A stretch of 64,000 nt of DNA from Armigeres subalbatus (GCF_024139115.2 NC_085141.1:167606908-167670907); one strand, 5' to 3'; numbered from the stretch's first letter, positions 52,222-63,090 are shown. Translations and numbers: made by a program. The notes: a model not told the origin generated them from the sequence alone.

Positions 52222-53779
52222 GTGGATAGGGAACCTTGGGCCAACAACCTACTGTTCCCGAAACATCAATTTGTTCGAGAATCCGAAAATGAAAGAATAC
52301 GGACTGATTTTACGGCGACGACTCTTAGCGCGAAACAACGGACAAGAATAGGAACATGGAACGTTTTAACCCTAGCCCAGAAGGGTAAATTGGCACAACT
52401 CGCCAATGAGGCACGCCGCATGAAGCTTGAGATCCTGGGACTGAGTGAAGTCCGTTGGCCAAACTTTGGAGAACACAGAACGCCATCGGGACAAGTTCTG
52501 CTATACTCTGGTTTACGAGGTGAACACGATCCCCGGCATCGCGGAGTTGGCTTCCTACTACGCGCTCAGGCACACTCTGCGCTTATGAAGTGGGAACCTA
52601 TAAGTGAAAGGATAATCGTTGCCAGATTTAGAACACGGGTCCGAAACCTTACTATAATCCAATGTTATGCGCCAACCGATGCTGCCGATCTGCAAGACAA
52701 AGAGAACTTCTACAGTCAACTCAATGCCGTCGTAGATAGAATTCCGAAGGGTGATCAAGATCTGTTTGAGCGACTTCAATGCGAAGATCGGATCCGACAA
52801 CTCGAACCATGAGCGCATTATGGGACGCCATGGTCTCGGAGAAATGAGCGAAAACGGAGAGCTGTTCGCAGAATTTTGTGGTAATAACGACATAGTGATC
52901 GGGGAATCGCTCTTCCCTCATCGACCGGTTCACAAGGTCACGTGGGTCTCCCGTGACGGCTTTACAGGAAATCAAATCGACCAAATCTGCATCAGCCGAA
53001 AATGGAAACGGAGCCTTCTTGATGTACGGAATAAACGTAGTGCCGATATCGCGTCTGATCATCACCTCCTCATCGGCGAAATACGCCTTCGCATCGCGCG
53101 GATTCGTCGGCAGGAGGAAAGAGTTGGACGACGATTCAACACACGTCGACTGGAAGATGTCACGGTGAAACGGTCCTTCGTTGAAGAACTGGGGACGCGT
53201 GCTGCAGATATTCCGGAAGGTGGCAGCGTGGAAGACCAGTGGACCGCCATCAAGAATGCCTTTATCGTCACCAGCGAGAACAATCTGGGCGAACTACGCA
53301 CCCAGAGAAAACAATGGATCACCGATGAGACCTGGAGAAAGATAGAGGAGCGAAGAGAAGCCAAAGCCGCGATAGAGCGATCGAAAACCAGAGGAGCCAA
53401 AGTCTTAGCCCGTCAACGATACGCGGCTTTTGAGAAGGAAGTAAAACGCTCTTGTCGACGGGACAAGCGAGCGTGGGCAGACTCTCTGGCCGACGAAGGA
53501 GAGAGAGCCGCCGCAACCGGGGACATTTACCTCCTCTACGATATCTCACGACGCTTAAGCGGGGCGAAGATGAATGCAACGATGCCTGTGAAAGACGCGA
53601 ATGATCAGTTATTGACCGACCCAACTGACCAGCTGAAACGCTGGTTCGAGCACTTCGAACAACTTTTTCATGTGCCAGCCAGGCCATCACCACCTCGGCA
53701 TGATCTGCCTAGGATCCGACGTATAACACGCGTCAATACCGAAGCTCCATCACTGCTACACCCAACCGGCGGATGTTAG
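52222..53779 (+). pseudogene. RTE endonuclease and linker (one frameshift)
   Basis: 52222-52812 gives RTRIGTWNVLTLAQKGKLAQ, EILGLSEVRWPNFGEH, HRGVGFLLRAQAHSAL, LTIIQCYAPTDAADLQDKEN: the N-terminal half of an AP endonuclease with N, E and RG-x-G motifs. A frameshift near 52750 passes to 52751-53779: LSDFNAKIGSDNSN (usual GDFNA now SDFNA), HKVTWVSRDG, NQIDQICISRKWKRSLLDV, ADIASDHHLLIGE (catalytic SDHH intact), then a basic linker ENNLGELRTQRKQWITDET and a RWFEHFEQLFHVP segment before the RT. The frame ends only because of the MITE at 53759. Confidence 0.88.
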
Positions 53780-54031
53780 ATTTTCTAACAATTCTGTATA
53801 AAAATCTACCAAAACCTGTATAAGAACTGGGCATATGCGAAATTGTTAGATTCTTATACAAGTATTGTATAAGAATCTAACAATATTGTAAGCTTTTCTA
53901 ACAATATTTGTTTGAGAGCTTACATTTTTTGTATAAGAATCTAACAATTTCGCATATGCCCAGTTCTTATACAGGTTTTGGTAGATTCTTATACATAATT
54001 GTTAGAAAATCTAACAACCGCCGGTTGGGTG
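53759..54031. mobile_element. 273-bp palindromic MITE inside the RTE element
   Basis: CACCCAACCGGCGGATGTTA at the left and CCGCCGGTTGGGTG at the right, with nearly the whole element self-complementary (CTAACAAT, CTTATACA, GCATATGCCCAGTTCTTATA). TA at 53757-53758 and 54032-54033. Excising it with one TA joins EAPSLL to EIQTAIQSMKSNKAPG in frame. Confidence 0.93.
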
Positions 54032-54033
54032 TA

Positions 54034-55460
54034 GAGATTCAAACAGCCATCCAAAGCATGAAATCGAATAAAGCCCCAGGGGTCGACCGCATATCAGCAG
54101 AGATGCTCAAAGCTGACCCCATGACATCCGCTCAACTACTGCATCGTTTATTTCGTAATATCTGGTACACCGCAACTTTCCCGGTCGACTAGATGCAAGG
54201 TATATTAGTGAAGGTGCCCAAAAAGGGTGACCTGACTGTATGCGATAACTGGCGAGGCATTATGTTGCTGTGTACCGTTCTCAAAGTTCTGTGCAAAATT
54301 ATCCTAGCCCGGATTCAGGAGAAGATCGATGCGACTCTCCGGCGGCAGCAAGCCGTGCCGGAAGATCCTGTGTGGACCATATTGTCACGCTCCGCATAAT
54401 TCTGGAGCAGGTCAACGAATTCCAAGAGTCCCTTTACTTGGTATTCATTGACTACGAAAAAGCTTTCGACCGTCTCAATCACGAGAATATGTTCCTGAGT
54501 TCCTGAGAAAATCATCGGCCTCATCGAGGCACAGTACGAGGCCTTCTCGTGTAGAGTGCTGCACAATGGGGTCTTGTCCGACCCCATCCGGGTCGTAGCT
54601 GGTGTGAGGCAAGGATGTATTCTATCACCGTTACTGTTCCTCATCGTAATCGATGAGATTCTGGTAGATGCGATTGACCGTGAACCAAACCGCGGGCTGT
54701 TATGGCAGCCTATAACCATGGAGCACCTAAATGACTTCGAATTGGCGAATGATGTTGCACTCCTCGCTCAACGGCGCTCTGATATGCAGAGTAAGCTCAA
54801 CGACCTTGCCGAGCGCTCCTCTTCGGCATGCTTAGTCATCAACGTCAACAAAACCAAATCGTTGGATGTAAACACGGTGACTCCTTCCAGTTTCACCGTA
54901 GCCGGGCAACCAGTGGAGAATGTTGAAAGCTTCCAATATCTTGGTAGCCAAATGGCGTCAGACGGCGGTACCAAGATCGACATAGGCGCACGGATAAAGA
55001 AAGCAAGGGCTGCCTTTGCGAATTTTCAACTCTAACGTGAAATCTGTGCTGTTATACGCTAGCGAAACATGGTGTGTATCAGTGGAGAACACTCAACGGC
55101 TGCAGGTGTTCATTAACAGATGCCTGCGGTATATAATTCGGGCCTGATAGCCTCACAACTGGATCTCAAACAACGAGCTCCATCGTCGTTGTCACCAGAG
55201 GCCGATAGCAACAGAAATTCGGGATCGGAAGTGGGGCTGGGTCGGCCACACTCTACGTAGGGGCGGAAACGAAATCTGCAAACAAGCATTAGACTGGAAC
55301 CCAGCGGGACATCGCAGCAGAGGTAGACCCAGAGGCTCATGGCGGCGAAGCCTCAATAAAGAAATAAAAGAAGTCGACCGAAATCTAACCTGGCAACAGG
55401 TTAAACCGATAGCCGGGCAACGCTCAGGATGGAGATCTTTCAAGTCGGCCCTTTGCACCA
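54034..55460 (+). pseudogene. RTE reverse transcriptase, altered catalytic motif
   Basis: EIQTAIQSMKSNKAPGVDRI, stop near 54190, then VKVPKKGDLTVCDNWRGIML and IILARIQEKIDATLRRQQA, frameshift, DHIVTLRIILEQVNEFQESL, YLVFIDYEKAFDRLNHENM (block A), a small duplication of GTTCCTGA with a stop near 54500, then KIIGLIEAQYEAFSCRV, VVAGVRQGCILSPLLFLIV (block B) and DFELANDVALLAQ, where block C is AND instead of ADD. After VESFQYLGSQMASDGGTKID the end is frameshifted: RCLRYIIRA, RRPIATEIRDRKWGWVGHT and KSALCTTGGVQDP. At least four lesions. Confidence 0.88.
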
Positions 55461-55504
55461 CCGGAGGTGTACAGGATCCATAAGTAAGTAAGTAAGTTCA
55501 AAAC

Positions 55505-56400
55505 GCGCAGAGGGTTGCGGCAAGGTGATGGTCTTTCGTGTCTGCTATTCAACATCGCTTTGGAAGGGGTAATACGAAGAGCAGGGATTAACTCGAGTGG
55601 TACAATTTTCAATAAGTCCGTCCAGCTATTTGGCGTCGCCGACGACATTGATATCATGGCACGTTACTTTGAGAAGATGGAGGAAGCCTACATCAGACTG
55701 AAGAGGGAAGCTAAGCGGATCGGACTATTCATCAGCACGTCGAAGACGAAGTACATGATAGGAAGAGGTGCAAGAGAAGACAATTTGAGTCACCCACCGC
55801 GAGTTGACATCGGTGGCGACGAAATCGAGGTGGTAGAAGAATTTGTGTACTTGGGCTCACTGGTGACTGCCGAAAATGATACCAGCAGATAAATTCGGAG
55901 ACGCATAGTGGCTGGAAATCGTACGTACTTTGGACTCCGCAAGCCACTCCGATCGAATAGAGTTAGCCGCCGTACCAAACTGACAATCTACAAAACGCTC
56001 ATTAGACTTAGTTCTCTACGGACACGAGACCTGGACGATGCTCGTGGAGGACCAACGCGCACTTGGTGTTTTCGAAAGGAAAGTGCTGCATACCATCTAT
56101 GGTGGGGTGCCGATGGCGGACGGTACGGAGGCGGAAGCGAATGAACCACGAGTTGCATGAGCTGCTGGGAGAACCATCCATCGCTCACACCGCGAAAATC
56201 AGACGACTGCGGTGGGCCGGGCACTTTGCCAGAATGTCGGACAGTAGCCCTGTTAAAATAGTTCTCGACAACGATCCGACGGGCACAAAAGGGGGGGTGC
56301 GCAGCAGGCAAGGTGGATCGATCGGGTGGAAGATGACTGGCGGACCCTCCGTAGACGACGTGTAACCATGGACCGAGCCGAATGGAGAAGACTCTGATGT
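55505..56400 (+). pseudogene. Family A RT 3' half and C terminus, copy 3
   Basis: Resumes after the RTE: RRGLRQGDGLSCLLFNIALE (block B), QLFGVADDIDIMARYFEK (block C with ADD intact), STSKTKYMIGRGARED, GGDEIEVVEEFVYLGSLVTA, then after a stop near 55890 RTYFGLRKPLRSNRVSRR, GVFERKVL, GEPSIAHTAKIRRLRWAGHF and MDRAEWRRL. This is the segment whose equivalent is deleted in copy 1. Stops and frameshifts are few, so this half was probably younger or less decayed. Confidence 0.85.
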
Positions 56401-56461
56401 ACAGCACAGGCCACTTCGGCCTTAGTCTGAATAAATAAATGATAAATATAGGCCTTATGGT

Positions 56462-57639
56462 CTGTACGCATAACGCAAGATATATTAGCTCTTTTCAGAA
56501 ATGAAACATGCTCTTAGTGATCATTTGAACCAAATTGGATTTAAACTGAATGCATATTACATTTCAGGCCACCCAAGATTTTATAGAATTGGAGTACAGG
56601 TCTCAAGGTCAATCCGCGTACGGAAGATCTATTTGCTCCTTTTGGAAATGAACATGCGGAGAATGATCTTTTCTTCTTTTACAATTTGGTTTTTTAGCTC
56701 ACAAAAGTCATTATCAATTTTGAAAAGAGATAACAGCCGTTTGGATACGCGTACTGAAATGGATGAACTGAAAAGGAAAATTTTTTGAATGATATAAATG
56801 CCTCGATTACATTATTTTACAGCGCGGTTATAGACTGTTTAGAGGTCCCGCAACAAGTCAACTTCCATATTTCAGCCTGTCGCTCCCGGAAACACGACCA
56901 GTCTGTTCCATACATTCTCTTTTTTGGGCAAGATCATCCGCTTGAACGTTGCTTTAATTCTTACTTCGATATTCATTGGTTCGATTTCAATTGTACTGCC
57001 CATATTTTCATAGTTGAAATTTTAGCGAGTTTTACTACTGCAACATCGATACGATGCTGGTTCTAAACCTCATTTAAGTGCTTATGGGTTGAAATGTTAA
57101 AAATTTGTGATGTTTGTCCTTAAATTATTCGAAAATTATGCAAAAGTGCAATGGTTGTTACGTCAACTATGAAATCATGGTCAGTGTAGTAGACCGTAAT
57201 TCAAAACTAGATTAAGGCAATATTAATCAGTTTTAAACCAGTCTGTACAATTAATACTGAAGACGTTTATTGAGAGCAAAATCTTTATTATGTGAAATGA
57301 GTTTTCAGCCAAGTTTAAGCTATTGCTAGAAAGCTAATGAATAAAGTACGAAGTCGTCGTTTTAAAACTGAAGCGAAAGCTCTATCATATATACACAATG
57401 TTTTTAGTTTGCAATGAAACGGCCAAAACACATTCCATCCAAATCCACGATGACAAGCCAATCAGCACCAAATCAGAAACTCAAACGGATAATAGATCTC
57501 AATCATCACCTCACTGACAGATCTTTGATGCTTAATCGTAAACTGGTGCAAAACGACACAGGACAGCCCCCTCCAGCACGATGGAGACGGTGTTGATACC
57601 TTCACACTTTTCAACTAATCTCTGTTTGTTTTCCCACAG
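56462..57639 (+). other. Intron before the last exon, nothing recognised
   Basis: Ordinary sequence with short ORFs and no domain. Ends with TTTGTTTTCCCACAG. Confidence 0.5.
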
Positions 57640-57761
57640 GTCTTGCGGAAGCCGCCCGAGGTCGAGGAAACTCGAGTGCCAATTCATTAGTGACCAGTAG
57701 CAAACCGCTGCATCTCATCCTTCTATCGATGCTGACTGTCCTTGTCTACTGCGGGAGATGA
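57640..57761 (+). CDS. DIP/lachesin-like Ig-domain protein, last coding exon (GPI signal)
   Basis: Acceptor TTTGTTTTCCCACAG ends at 57639. The carried G plus GT gives Gly, and the frame reads GLAEAARGRGNSSANSL, VTSSKPLHLILLSMLTVLV, YCGR, stop TGA at 57759-57761. Small residues (GNSSANS) followed by a hydrophobic run LHLILLSMLTVLV at the extreme C terminus is what a GPI-attachment signal looks like; DIPs and lachesin are GPI-anchored or predicted to be. Total visible coding length is 662 bp over five exons, about 220 residues. An alternative last exon elsewhere cannot be excluded. Confidence 0.85.
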
Positions 57762-58440
57762 CAGCAGCGCATTTGCTGGACCCGACCCACACCACTGGCC
57801 CCATCAACGCTGGCATCGGCTTCGAACTCGCCGTGGATGGCTTCATTAGCATAAGCACATCCACGGGGAGGATTGGGTGCGGTGGACCCCGGCAGCAATG
57901 GCAATCGGATGCCACTTGAGACGACACAAATGCAAGAGCAAATGGCCAAACAGAGAATAAAAACAGCGACTAAATAAAATAGTCGATTGCGAATGAATGT
58001 GGAACGAGCGTTCGAGGATTCGGGTGTTGTGGTGCCGAATGAATATTCCTAGACATAGAGGAACTTTTCAATACAATAATGGTGAAATAATGAAATAGGA
58101 TAATAACGATTCATGGTAGCTAAATGACTTCAAGTGAAAATCTATACTCTTTCTCTGTGCAAAAAAGCTTAACGAGATAAACGAACGAATTGCTGCTTGT
58201 AGTAAATCCAATGATCTTAATTTGTGGGATCGCTTGTATATTTTTAGGAAGTAAGATCATATCTGTGTATTGAGAATGGTTCACAGTTTTGGAAGTAGCC
58301 TTAGCATTTATAGTCGTGATGGGGACTATAAATATAATTGATAGTTAAAGTTTTTGTTGCTCATTAAATTACAGAAAAATAATTGAATATATGAATTAAG
58401 ATTTTATTTAGAAAGGAGCAAATAAATTTTATTATTATTA
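57762..58440 (+). terminator. Probable 3' UTR and poly(A) signals of the Ig-domain gene
   Basis: After the stop codon a GC-moderate stretch of about 190 bp precedes AATAAA at 57957-57962 and a second AATAAAA near 57974. A third AATAAATTTTATTATT lies near 58425. Any of these could direct cleavage; which is used cannot be told from sequence. No repeat family intrudes before about 58450. Confidence 0.5.
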
Positions 58441-60425
58441 TAGAGATTTTCAGCCCTAGGCTTATCTCTTGGATATTAATTCTTTTGTAAAATATATTTT
58501 CAGAAAAGCAAGCTCTAAATACATATGTTCAAACAGCATTCCTTGATAAAAGACAGTACCTGTTCTGTTTATGGAAAACATATTACAAATAAACTTAATT
58601 GTCGTAAACAATCTACTGTAGCCAGAAGTTTTCTCTCCATCATTTCACAATTTTCACCCATTTGTTCATGTGAACTCTACGTTGACATCTTACTTTAGAC
58701 TTTTATCATTTCGCTGTTCCAATTCCTAATTGAATTTGGACGGGGCAAAGGTTCGATAAAGTTTATCTTCCCATCAAGAATACTTCCAAAACTGTGAACT
58801 GTTCTGAGTGTGCACCGTTCACACTTACACAAAACTCTAATGCTGCGCTTAAAAAACCATATCCACATTAGTGAATCTCATGCACATCAACGAATAAATG
58901 AGGGTGAGGTGAAGAATGTTCAAGTAAAAATCATCAAGCATAATCAGCTGGAAATGGTAGACTGAAAATTAAGTGTGGCGCTCTGAAAGAGGAAAGTCAA
59001 ACAAGAGGATTTTAAAGGATTATAAAATTGCTATGCTAATGGTAAGAGTAGCTGGAGAGATGGGGGAGCAGTGCAAGCCTTTATATCCTTGATTTCTCCG
59101 GGAGCCCTGCCCGTCGTCAGCGTCGTGATGTAGCGTTAGTCATAGCTGTATGGAAATTTTTAAAGCTTTATAATGGCGCTGAATGATGAAACTCTGAATC
59201 AACTTTGATTATAATGCATCCATCAAAATGCAATAAAGTTTGTTATTGCAAGGAAGGGGATAAGCGAGCTCAGAAGATGCATGCATGCCTGTCGCGCCGT
59301 GAAGGTGCACCGGCGGCGACGTTCTCGTGGCATGGGGAAAGCCGGAAAACTGTTTTGCCTTGGTGTGAGCCTGAAAGTGCTTGATCAGTAGGATGGTGAA
59401 GCGAAAAAGCAGGGCATAGTTCGGATGAAGATGCAAACAGACTATTGCAAATGCAAATATTGCTGATGGGATTCAGTTTGATTGCATGTAAAAAACATTA
59501 GGTTCTTCTGTGTCGGTAAATATCTGGTTTGGGAAGTTGAAGTCCTGATTCTGATGATCACAACGAACATCCTGTCTAAAGATTTTTATATTTGATGACA
59601 TAAATGGCCAAACACATTAAACGAGAAAATCGCAATGCAGAATATTTTTCTAACTGACGGTACCTGACCGGTGATTGAAAGGTAAGCTTAATCATCAACA
59701 TCAGTAGCAATGCTGACGTCATCGAGGACCGCAGTGAACGGAATCTTCTTGTTTTCAACATTTTGCCGTTTGAGATTTCTTTATTTTATTATCATTATCA
59801 GGCGATTCAAAGTTTAATTCGAGATTCAATGGATTCCGAGGTGTTCCGAATACTTATTGAAATGTGGTCCTATTTCAATAAAACACTGAAGGTAGTAGAA
59901 TACGCCTTCTATGTAAATAAAAGTCTTCAATATAAAAATAAATTTCTTAGATGAAGTGAAACTTGTTTATTCAAGCTTTCACAATTAGCATGCGGTTCGC
60001 ATTTTAATTATTATGTTCAATGTGTTGAAGCTAAATGTTTCTATCTGACTGGGTAAGACATGACCGACGACGTAAATGATCCACATTTGAAGGTTGATGC
60101 AACGGACACTTTGAGAATAGGGGGTATTCACTAATATTTCAGTTCAATTTCGTCTTCCTGACGAACAGCATATCGGTAAAAATGAAAATATTTCATTAAG
60201 ATGTTATTCACACTTAGCTCAGCTCGGCATTTTTTTATTCTTTTGCCGATATCCGCACAGCCGAGCGCTTGATTCTTGACTTTCTGCTGATATCTTAGAT
60301 GAAAAAGCAATTCATACGTCCATTCAGCCGAAATTTCAGCTAACGAACTTTAATCGAGATTTTCACAGCCGAGATCGGTGGAAACAGTTTAGTGTGTTCA
60401 TCAGGAACAAAAAACTTTTTTTTTC
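58441..60425 (+). other. 3'-flanking DNA, nothing firmly recognised
   Basis: At 60110-60390 a segment with repeated CGGCATTTTT, TTGCCGATATCCGCACAGCC + GAG and CAGCCGAGATCGG phrases looks like part of an interspersed element. No exon, tRNA or transposase was found; small ORFs lack motifs. Confidence 0.4.
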
Positions 60426-60427
60426 AG

Positions 60428-61384
60428 TAGAAAGAAAGGGCCATTTGGCCGAAAGTCATTCGGGCTAAAACCACTAGGTCGAAAGTTGTTTGACCAGATA
60501 TATTATTTGCCCGAGAAAGTTGTTTGGCTGAATAGGTCACTTGGCCGAAATGGTAATTTAGCAGAAAGGGTCATTTGGCCGAACGGGTCATACCAGGGGA
60601 CTGAAGAGAAGGCTAATACGCCTACTCACCATTTATTCAATATGGCGTGTTTTAATTTTGTTGATTTCATGGTAATGAAACTTCGGAAGTATCGACGGGC
60701 TTTTTTCGATATAAAGCCTTATAAACACAAATGGTCCGACATACCTCAACTAATTGCAAGTCTTCGCCAGGAAAAGTTAATTGCCGATAATTAGCACCAA
60801 CTGCGTGGTTTCGGATATACCACCTAAAAACTGGGTACCAAAAGCAGAAGTATTAAAACCGATGTTGGGTAGAGTGCCATTGTACCGCGGATGACAGGCG
60901 TTTCACCCCCTGGATCATACAGCCAACAATGTCGTGTGACCGAAAAGGCTATTTAGGTCGTTTTACCAAACCGATTATTTGACCAGACAGGTAATTTAGT
61001 CGAAAATGTCGTTTGACCAAGTCATTAAGCTATTCCACAGTTATTTACTGCGAGCCGAGTTACCATTTTTGCATTTGTATATTATGGGGCTAACACGATG
61101 ATACCTTTATGCCCAGGGAAGTCGAGAAAATTGCCAACCAGAAAATTTCCTAGACTGGACCGGGAATCGAACCCAGCCACCCTCGACATGGTCTTGCTTT
61201 TTAGCCGCGCATCCTACCGCACGGCTATGGAGGGCTGAACGGGTTAAACGGCCGAATATTTCGATTGGTGAAAAGGGCATATGGCGGGAAATGGCGTTTG
61301 GCCGAACAGACCTCATGGCCGACAATACGTACTTCAGTAAATGTCGTTTGGCCGAACAATGGTGTTTGCGAAAACTGTAAAACA
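60428..61384. repeat. GGCCGAA minisatellite tract, interrupted by Feilai
   Basis: GGCCATTTGGCCGAAAGTCA-type units at 60437-60610, 60940-61020 and 61235-61370, with about 300 bp of other sequence between the first two. It is followed immediately by GTGAGA satellite. Confidence 0.75.
61024..61236 (-). mobile_element. Feilai SINE, minus strand, 3'-shortened
   Basis: TATTATGGGGCTAACACGAT, GATACCTTTATGCCCAGGG, GACCGGGAATCGAACCCAG (box B complement), CCACCCTCGACATGGTC and the box A complement GCATCCTACCGCACGGCTAT match the complement of the 22944 copy. Its 3' part beyond TTCCACAGTTATTTACTGCG is missing. Confidence 0.85.
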
Positions 61385-61668
61385 TCTAATGATAATTGAG
61401 CAATGAGAAGTAAGGAATGGCCAGTATGAAGTGAAAAGTGAAAAATGCAAAATAAGAAGTACGAAGCAAGAATTGAGGGGTGAGAAGTGAGAAGTGAGAT
61501 GCCTCACTTCTCATTGCTCATTTCTATTTTCTCACCTTTTACTCCTCATCCCTGTGAAAAGTGAAAAGTGTGAAATAAGAAAAGAGAAATGAAGAGCGAA
61601 CAGTGAGATGTCAGACATCTCACTTCTCACTCCACATTGCAGACTTGTCACTTTCTATAGTGAGGACA
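61385..61668. repeat. GTGAGAAG / CTTCTCAC minisatellite
   Basis: AGAAGTGAGAAGTGAGATGC + CTCACTTCTCATT and further mixed-orientation units, like 16156-16635. Confidence 0.85.
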
Positions 61669-61689
61669 TCTTTTTTAAGTTTGAGGGCA

Positions 61690-62705
61690 AATTTTTTTAA
61701 GTTTGACATGTCGCAAGACGGGTTCCAAGATTGGACGAAAAGTGGCCACTTCCCCAAGGGAACCAGGCCCTGGAACTCTCACGAGGGTGGCCAATTCGAT
61801 CGAAAATCGCCGAAATGTACTCCACTGTACTTGCTTGGCAAAATCAAAAAGCGGTCACTTTCACAAGGGAACCAGACCACGGAAGCACCCGGAGGGTGGC
61901 CAATATGATCGAAGATCACCGAAATGTGCTTCAGTGCACTTGTTTTACAAATTCATGAAGTTTGACGTGTCGAAAGATGGGTTCCAAGATTGGACGAAAA
62001 GTGGCCACTTCCCCAAGGGAACCATACCCTGTAAGTACCCGAAGGGTGGCCAATTCGATCAAAAACAGCCGAAATGTACTTCAGTGTGCTTGTTTTTGAA
62101 ATACATAAAGTTTGACATGTCATAAGATGTGTTTCAAGATTGAACGAAAAGTGGCTACTTCCTTAAGGGAACCAGACCACGGAAGTATCCGGAGGGTGGC
62201 CAATTCGATCGAAAATCGCCGAAATGTACTCCACTGTACTTGCTTGACAAAATCAAAAAAGTGGCCACTTCCCCAAGGGAAGCAGACCACGGAAGTACAC
62301 GGAGGGTAGCCAATTTGATCGAAAATCACCGAAATGTGCTTCAGTGCACTTGTTTTACAAATTCATGAAGTTTGACGTGTCGAAAGATGGGTTCCAAGAT
62401 TGGACGAAAAGTGGCCACTTCCCCAAAGGAACCAGACTCTGGAAGTACCCGGAGGGTGGCCAATTCGATGGAAAATAGCCGAAATGTACTTCAGTGTGCT
62501 TGTTTTTCAAATACATGAAGTTTTTCATGTCGCAGAATGGGTTCCAAGATTGGACGAAAAGTGGCCACTTCCCCAAGGGAACCAGACTATGGAAATACCC
62601 GGAGGGTGGCTAATTCGATCGAAAATCACCGAAATGTAATCCTGTGTATTTGTTTTGCAAAATCATGAAGTTTGACATGTCGCAAGATGGATTTCGATGA
62701 CGATC
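61690..62705. repeat. Tandem array of about 150-bp units with a shortened variant
   Basis: GGACGAAAAGTGGCCACTTC + CCCAAGGGAACCAGAC recurs near 61734, 61990, 62140, 62402 and 62553, about 150 bp apart. Shorter units lacking the ATTCATGAAGTTTGACATGT + CGCAAGATGGGTTCC segment start near 61850 and 62257, after an about 115-bp step. Each unit also has GGTGGCCAATTCGATCGAAA + ATCGCCGAAATGTAC. ORFs through it (for example 61703-62125) simply translate the repeat. Confidence 0.88.
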
Positions 62706-62778
62706 TGCAAGTAACACCGATTGCAAGGCAATAACGTAACATTTTTTCCTCTTTGCAAGTCTTATCCCAGGTTTCCCC

Positions 62779-63090
62779 TAACAGGTCATTTGGCTGAAAA
62801 TGCCGTTTGGCCAAAATGGTGGTTTGAAATGAAATGTTGTTCGACGAATAGATCTTTTGGTCTTTTGGCAGCAAGAGCCATTTGGCCCAAAAGTGTCCTT
62901 TCTGCCGAACAATCATTCGACCAAACGGTATTTTCGGCCAAATGACCTATTCAGCTAAAAGACTTTTGTTTGCCAACATGACCAGTTCAGCTGAACGACA
63001 CTTTCGGCCGAATGTACATTTCGGCTAAATGGCCCTTTCTACCAAACGACCATTTCGGCCAAATGGCATCTTCTCCCAAATGACCTGTTA
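62779..63090. mobile_element. Foldback element of GGCCAAATG minisatellite units
   Basis: TAACAGGTCATTTGG at the left end and CCAAATGACCTGTTA at the right end are exact inverses. Between them TTTGGCC(G/A)AAA units face right on the left side and are inverted (TTCGGCCAAATG) on the right. About 312 bp, no unrelated core. Confidence 0.8.

Larger units (their letters stand above)
51906..55496 (+). mobile_element. RTE-clade non-LTR retrotransposon inside family A copy 3
   Basis: TTCGAAAC (51898-51905) and TTCAAAAC (55497-55504) flank it; other family A copies read CCCTTCGAAACGCG here, so the insertion site is certain. The 3' end is (TAAG)n, usual for RTE elements. EN and RT follow RTE order, with VPKKGDLTVCDNWRGIMLL. 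Length 3.59 kb including a 273-bp MITE, or 3.3 kb without it, near the usual RTE size, so probably full length. Confidence 0.9.
50229..56446 (+). mobile_element. Family A non-LTR retrotransposon, copy 3, near full length with 15-bp duplication
   Basis: TATAGGCCTTATGGT occurs exactly at 50214-50228 and 56447-56461. The insert starts GTACGGACAGCAGGAACT and ends CACTTCGGCCTTAGTCTG + AATAAATAAATGATAAA. Order: EN (deleted at its C terminus), linker, RT block A, an RTE-clade element (51906-55496), RT blocks B and C, C-terminal RLRWAGH region. Without the RTE it is about 2.6 kb. It defines both ends of family A for the other copies. Confidence 0.92.

Noticed and set aside
57759..57860. Stop-codon readthrough extension of the last exon
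   Set aside because: The frame stays open for about 31 codons after TGA, but the context TGA-CAG is not a strong readthrough signal and the hydrophobic tail is already a complete GPI-type end.
61703..62309. 140-residue ORF with repeated GHFPKGT phrases
   Set aside because: It follows the 150-bp tandem array frame by chance; shorter units shift it.
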